From contig CABULH010000035.1 in the NCBI GenBank assembly GCA_902492455.1, positions 1-25,634 of the forward strand: a stretch of DNA of 25,634 nucleotides, read 5' to 3'. The stretch comes from an uncultured Oscillospiraceae bacterium. Lineage in GTDB: Bacteria > Bacillota > Clostridia > Oscillospirales > Acutalibacteraceae. A model generated the notes under the pieces. That model saw only the letters and a list, made by a program, of their open reading frames with translations, ran no database searches and had not been told where the DNA came from. Positions 23,417 through 25,634 of this stretch are shown here, piece after piece. Position numbers and translations under genes: made by a program. The first letter of the stretch is position 1; every line of letters starts with the position of its first letter.

Positions 23417-23669
23417 CTTACTATCGCAGCTCTTTTTGGCCTCCTATATCTCTATCCCTCCGGCCTCGTCATCTTTCAGGCATCTTCATGCAAATCGTGG
23501 ACATGCTTTCACATAAAAAATTCCCCTAAATGGGTACAGCGTCTTTTTAAGGTGTCCGAAATGGAAGAATGCAGCAACGAAAAAGCCGCCACCTATAAAG
23601 GCAGCGGCATGGATTACTTAGCTATTTTCAGTTCCCTGATCCGTGAGGTGTTGGCCTTGGTGACGGCTT
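23417..23669. repeat. Right copy of the ~250-bp direct repeat flanking the operon
   Basis: This diverged copy of 142-401 lies in the same orientation, just beyond the operon terminator. It conserves the same ordered blocks, including the leftward gene tail and terminator. Similarity stops at about 23669, just after GGTGACGGCTT, where the left copy continues into a longer open frame. The stretch from 23336 to 23416 shows nothing recognisable. Confidence 0.75.
23580..23608 (-). terminator. Leftward terminator in the right repeat copy
   Basis: On the minus strand GCCGCTGCC and GGTGGCGGC form a 9-bp stem with two G-U pairs and a 6-nt loop, followed by five Ts. It is the counterpart of 312-340 and starts 5 nt after the TAA stop at 23616-23614. 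Confidence 0.7.
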
Positions 23670-23685
23670 TTTTCGTTCGTTTCCT
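23614..23685 (-). pseudogene. Short remnant of the same gene tail, truncated
   Basis: The minus-strand frame ends KAVTKANTSRIRELKIAK, then TAA. It matches the tail at 346-401. An in-frame TGA at 23688-23686 cuts it to 23 codons and no start is visible. Relative to the left copy, the codon changes in the shared 17 codons are GCT/GCC, GAC/GCC, CAA/CGG, GCA/GCT and AAA/AAG, plus TGA/TAA at the stop. Confidence 0.5.
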
Positions 23686-23715
23686 TCACTTCACCCTCTT
23701 AGAATACTATGTGTT

Positions 23716-23742
23716 ACGGTGAATTACCGTGGTTCACGGTAA
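23716..23742. repeat. Overlapping inverted repeats
   Basis: TTACCGTG (23724-23731) and CACGGTAA (23735-23742) form a perfect 8-bp inverted repeat with a 3-nt spacer. ACGGT at 23716-23720 can alternatively pair with ACCGT at 23726-23730. This allows two exclusive hairpins or an operator with three half-sites. No neighbouring gene explains it. The rest of 23743-23865 shows nothing recognisable. Confidence 0.4.
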
Positions 23743-23865
23743 TATACGGAACCGCATGCTTATTCCTTCCCGTTATCCCGCTCTATAGCTTCATCCACAG
23801 TCCACGCCGGCTGAGCCTAATCTACCGGTTCGCCCAATCATTGTATAGCCACGACTGAAAAAGAC

Positions 23866-23900
23866 GAGCGGGAAGCATGGGGAACACCCTGTCCCCGCTC
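23866..23900 (-). terminator. Putative leftward terminator hairpin
   Basis: GAGCGGG (23866-23872) pairs with CCCGCTC (23894-23900), and an inner GGGG/CCCC pair (23879-23882, 23893-23896) offers an alternative stem. On the minus strand the stem is followed by GTCTTTTT. No gene ending here is visible, so it may belong to a lost gene or an old element boundary. Confidence 0.4.
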
Positions 23901-23939
23901 TCTTATTTGTGGGGCTCTTTTGGTATGTTTTTGCAGCAA

Positions 23940-23960
23940 TAACGACCAAATAACGACCAA
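23940..23960. repeat. Pair of TAACGACCAA direct repeats, candidate integrase arm sites
   Basis: TAACGACCAA occurs at 23940-23949 and 23951-23960, an 11-bp period. The sequence is similar to the TAAACACCAA repeats at 24171-24221 on the other side of the tRNA fragment. Short direct repeats of this kind next to a core site are typical of tyrosine integrase arm-type binding sites. The spacing supports this, but binding is not shown. Confidence 0.5.
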
Positions 23961-23985
23961 AACCGGGGCGGAAGGATACCGAGGC

Positions 23986-24023
23986 AAAACAAAAACCCGC
24001 ACGAACCTAGCGTTCATGCGAGT
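23986..24023 (-). terminator. Leftward terminator behind the tRNA 3' fragment
   Basis: On the minus strand ACTCGCATGAAC (24023-24012) and GTTCGTGCGGGT (24006-23995) form a 12-bp stem with two G-U pairs and a 5-nt loop, then TTTTTGTTTTG. It lies 5 nt after the CCA of the tRNA fragment, as expected for the native terminator of that tRNA transcript. Confidence 0.7.
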
Positions 24024-24028
24024 TTCTT

Positions 24029-24073
24029 TGGTGGGCGTAAACGGACTCGAACCGCTGACCTCTTGCGTGTGAA
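24029..24073 (-). mobile_element. Attachment site: 3' fragment of tRNA-Val(CAC)
   Basis: Read on the minus strand, these 45 nt are the 3' part of a tRNA: anticodon loop TTCACAC (anticodon CAC, valine), stem GCAAG, variable region AGGTC, T-arm AGCGG-TTCGAGT-CCGTT, acceptor strand TACGCCC, discriminator A and CCA. The expected 5' partners (GGGCGTA acceptor strand, D-arm, CTTGC anticodon stem) are missing to the right, so it is not a functional gene. Tyrosine integrases often recombine in the anticodon-loop or T-arm part of tRNA genes and leave exactly such a 3' duplicate at the element end near int. The intact tRNA should lie at the other end of the element, outside the window to the right. Confidence 0.75.
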
Positions 24074-24170
24074 TTATGGGAACACCATTTTGTATTCTTT
24101 TGTAATCGTTAAAAAATAGCTTTATTACTAGCTTTTTTGTGCTTTACATTTTGCATCTCCTCGCAAATAA

Positions 24171-24221
24171 TAAACACCAAAAGTAAAAATAAACACCAAA
24201 TAAACACCGAATAAGCACCAA
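24171..24221. repeat. Four TAAACACCAA-type direct repeats, candidate integrase arm sites
   Basis: TAAACACCAA lies at 24171-24180 and 24190-24199, TAAACACCGA at 24201-24210 and TAAGCACCAA at 24212-24221. Three of the four have an 11-bp period. They lie between the att core and the integrase gene, the usual place for arm-type sites. The rest of 24074-24170 is AT-rich and shows only an imperfect AAAAAATAGCT/AGCTTTTTT hairpin near 24112-24138. Confidence 0.6.
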
Positions 24222-24227
24222 GAAAAT

Positions 24228-24258
24228 AGGACGCCGCCCACTAATTTGGTAGCGTCCT
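24228..24258 (-). terminator. Putative integrase terminator
   Basis: AGGACGC (24228-24234) pairs with GCGTCCT (24252-24258) across a 17-nt loop. On the minus strand the stem is followed by ATTTTC. It starts 23 nt after the integrase stop codon. Confidence 0.5.
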
Positions 24259-24281
24259 TTATTCGTTTATAATCCAAAAAT

Positions 24282-25634
24282 TCAATTGGCTTTTGGCGCT
24301 GATTTCGTTTTTAGCATCATATCCAGCGCATCAGATGCCATTTCATCCGCCGTCTTTATAGCATGGCTGTATATATTCCCGGTTGTACTTGGGCTTGCAT
24401 GACCTAGCCGGCCTGCAACAGTGCGAAGATTCGTTTTTCCTGATGCGATCAATAGTGTGGCATTGGTATGACGTAGAGAATGAGCCGTTATAGGTGGTAA
24501 TCCAAGACTGATTGCAAACTGTTTTACCCATTTTGACAATGTACTCATGCAAATTGGCTTACCATTTGGCTGTGTAAACACCTTGTGGCTATTCTGCCAT
24601 CTATCGCCCATCAATAGGCGTTGCTCCGCCTGCTGGCGACGCTGTTCAGTAAGTAATTCCATAACCACAGTAGGTAACTTCATTACCCGCTCTGAATTTT
24701 CCGTTTTCGTTGTTCCGTCCTCTATTCCCTTACCGGGAATATAAACCGCGTTTCTGCGCACGTGAAGCAGACTGTTATCAAAGTCAATATCATCCCATTC
24801 CAATCCGCATAGCTCACCACGCCGCATTCCGGAATACAGCAGTGTGGTAACCATAGCACGATACTGGAAAGGCTGTGTCTGCAAGCCATCCAAAAGAATA
24901 GCCGCTTGCTTATCGTCTAGATATTGCACTTCTCGCCTACCTTCCTTTGGCGGCTTCACACGTGCACAAGGGTTCTCCAGTATCACTTGCCACTCCACCG
25001 CTGTGTTAAAAACGGCAGAAAGAAACCGGTGATAATGGGCTACTGTACTTTTAGTCAGTTTTCTGGCGTTGCCTGACGGAGAAAATAGCTGATCGATCGT
25101 CTTTCCTGTGGCTTCTGCCAGCTTGCAAGCACTTTTATAGGATATAGCCTTACCAGTCTGAACTGTACGTAGCGTTTCGGCACTAACGCCTGCCAATTTG
25201 CATAGCTGTGTCTTTGTAATTCCTAAATTGTCAATGGCCTTTTCAAACCCGGATGCAGCGACAAATGAAATCGTGTTTAGATTTTCCACTTCCTCAAGCT
25301 GATTATAAAACTGGATTAAATGGTTAGGGCGCAGCTTATCCATGCGGATATGCCCAATAGCTGGCGACACTCTGTACATTAGCTGATGATACAGGGACAA
25401 AGTGGCAGGCTTCAAATTTTTATCTGCGTAATCTTTGAACCACCTTTCCACAAAGTCATCCAGCTTCACATTCCCGTCCATATACTGGCCTGTGCGCACC
25501 TTTTCCTCGAAAAGCACCGCCTGACGGTCAAGCTCCTTTTCAATCTGCTTTTGCGTCATGCCGGGAGCGGGCTTCCAGATTGTGGTTTTACGGATTTGTT
25601 TCCCCTGTGCGTCGTAACCATTGGAAACCGTTAT
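24282..25634 (-). CDS. Tyrosine site-specific integrase with inserted XRE domain, 5' end missing
   Basis: The reading frame is open to the right edge. The 25 codons upstream of the first internal ATG (25559) encode VSNGYDAQGKQIRKTTIWKP, which looks like the N-terminal arm-DNA-binding domain of Tn916-type integrases, so the true start lies outside the window. Counting from the ATG at 25559, a core-binding domain occupies about 30-190 and the catalytic domain about 205-415. R246 (SGMRRGEL), K285, H360 and R363 (HSLRHT), H387 (LGHAS) and Y397 (NIYSH) form the full catalytic set. The core-binding domain is split by an XRE-like helix-turn-helix (about 105-160, GITKTQLCKLAGVSAETLRT). The gene faces the tRNA fragment att site. 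Its base composition is more AT-rich than the operon. Confidence 0.93.
   Translation of the reverse strand: MTVSNGYDAQGKQIRKTTIWKPAPGMTQKQIEKELDRQAVLFEEKVRTGQYMDGNVKLDDFVERWFKDYADKNLKPATLSLYHQLMYRVSPAIGHIRMDKLRPNHLIQFYNQLEEVENLNTISFVAASGFEKAIDNLGITKTQLCKLAGVSAETLRTVQTGKAISYKSACKLAEATGKTIDQLFSPSGNARKLTKSTVAHYHRFLSAVFNTAVEWQVILENPCARVKPPKEGRREVQYLDDKQAAILLDGLQTQPFQYRAMVTTLLYSGMRRGELCGLEWDDIDFDNSLLHVRRNAVYIPGKGIEDGTTKTENSERVMKLPTVVMELLTEQRRQQAEQRLLMGDRWQNSHKVFTQPNGKPICMSTLSKWVKQFAISLGLPPITAHSLRHTNATLLIASGKTNLRTVAGRLGHASPSTTGNIYSHAIKTADEMASDALDMMLKTKSAPKAN

Larger units (their letters stand above)
24029..25634. mobile_element. Edge of an integrated element at tRNA-Val, continues beyond the window
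   Basis: The att core, arm-like repeats, integrase terminator and integrase gene are arranged as at the int-proximal end of a prophage or integrative conjugative element. Only this end is visible, so the element type cannot be told. The element body lies to the right. Confidence 0.7.

Noticed and set aside
24029..24073. Functional tRNA gene
   Set aside because: Only the 3' part is present; the expected CTTGC anticodon stem, D-arm and GGGCGTA acceptor strand are absent to the right.
24171..24221. CRISPR array or plasmid replication iterons
   Set aside because: Repeats are only 10 bp with an 11-bp period and no unique spacers, and no cas or rep genes are present. The position between att core and integrase fits arm-type sites.

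Overview
The window looks like a chromosomal stretch of a Gram-positive anaerobe of the class Clostridia, probably a gut Oscillospiraceae/Ruminococcaceae-type bacterium. The reasons are strong AGGAGG ribosome binding sites, frequent GTG starts, lipobox lipoproteins, a sortase-type C-terminus (SPETG), carbohydrate ABC transporters without a dedicated ATPase, and a moderately GC-rich coding core with more AT-rich edges. The genus cannot be fixed from the sequence alone.

Layout. Bases 1-460 hold a repeat copy (142-401) carrying the 3' tail of a broken leftward gene and its terminator. A LacI-family regulator (619-1629, minus) diverges from a 13-gene rightward operon (2127-23278). The intergenic region between them contains two candidate rightward promoters and two identical AAAACGTTTT palindromes 32 bp apart. 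The operon encodes, in order: a wall-anchored surface protein built of four copies of one domain; a lipoprotein solute-binding protein; a lipoprotein GH71/GH99-like glycosidase; a very large solute-binding protein with N-terminal carbohydrate-binding-like domains; a MalF/MalG-type permease pair; a membrane-anchored NHL-propeller/TPR protein; a Yip1-like membrane protein; a DUF5696-like lipoprotein; a second permease pair; a GH38 alpha-mannosidase; and a uroporphyrinogen-decarboxylase-fold protein. A 20-bp-stem terminator closes it (23290-23335).

How the genes may work together (inference): the surface protein and the lipid-anchored glycosidase would capture and trim an alpha-mannose-containing glycan outside the cell. 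The two binding proteins and two permease pairs would import the products, powered by an ATPase encoded elsewhere. GH38 would cleave them in the cytoplasm, and the UroD-fold protein would act on an unknown product. The NHL/TPR, Yip1 and DUF5696 proteins sit between the two permease pairs and look like an accessory envelope module. LacI would release the operon when a breakdown product binds it.

The right edge (about 23.9-25.6 kb) is mobile. A 45-nt fragment of a tRNA-Val(CAC) gene, from anticodon loop to CCA, forms an attachment site. It is flanked on both sides by short direct repeats that resemble integrase arm sites, and is followed by a tyrosine integrase that contains an inserted XRE helix-turn-helix domain and runs off the window. 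A second copy of the left-edge repeat lies just beyond the operon terminator (23417-23669), so the operon is bracketed by direct repeats about 23.3 kb apart.
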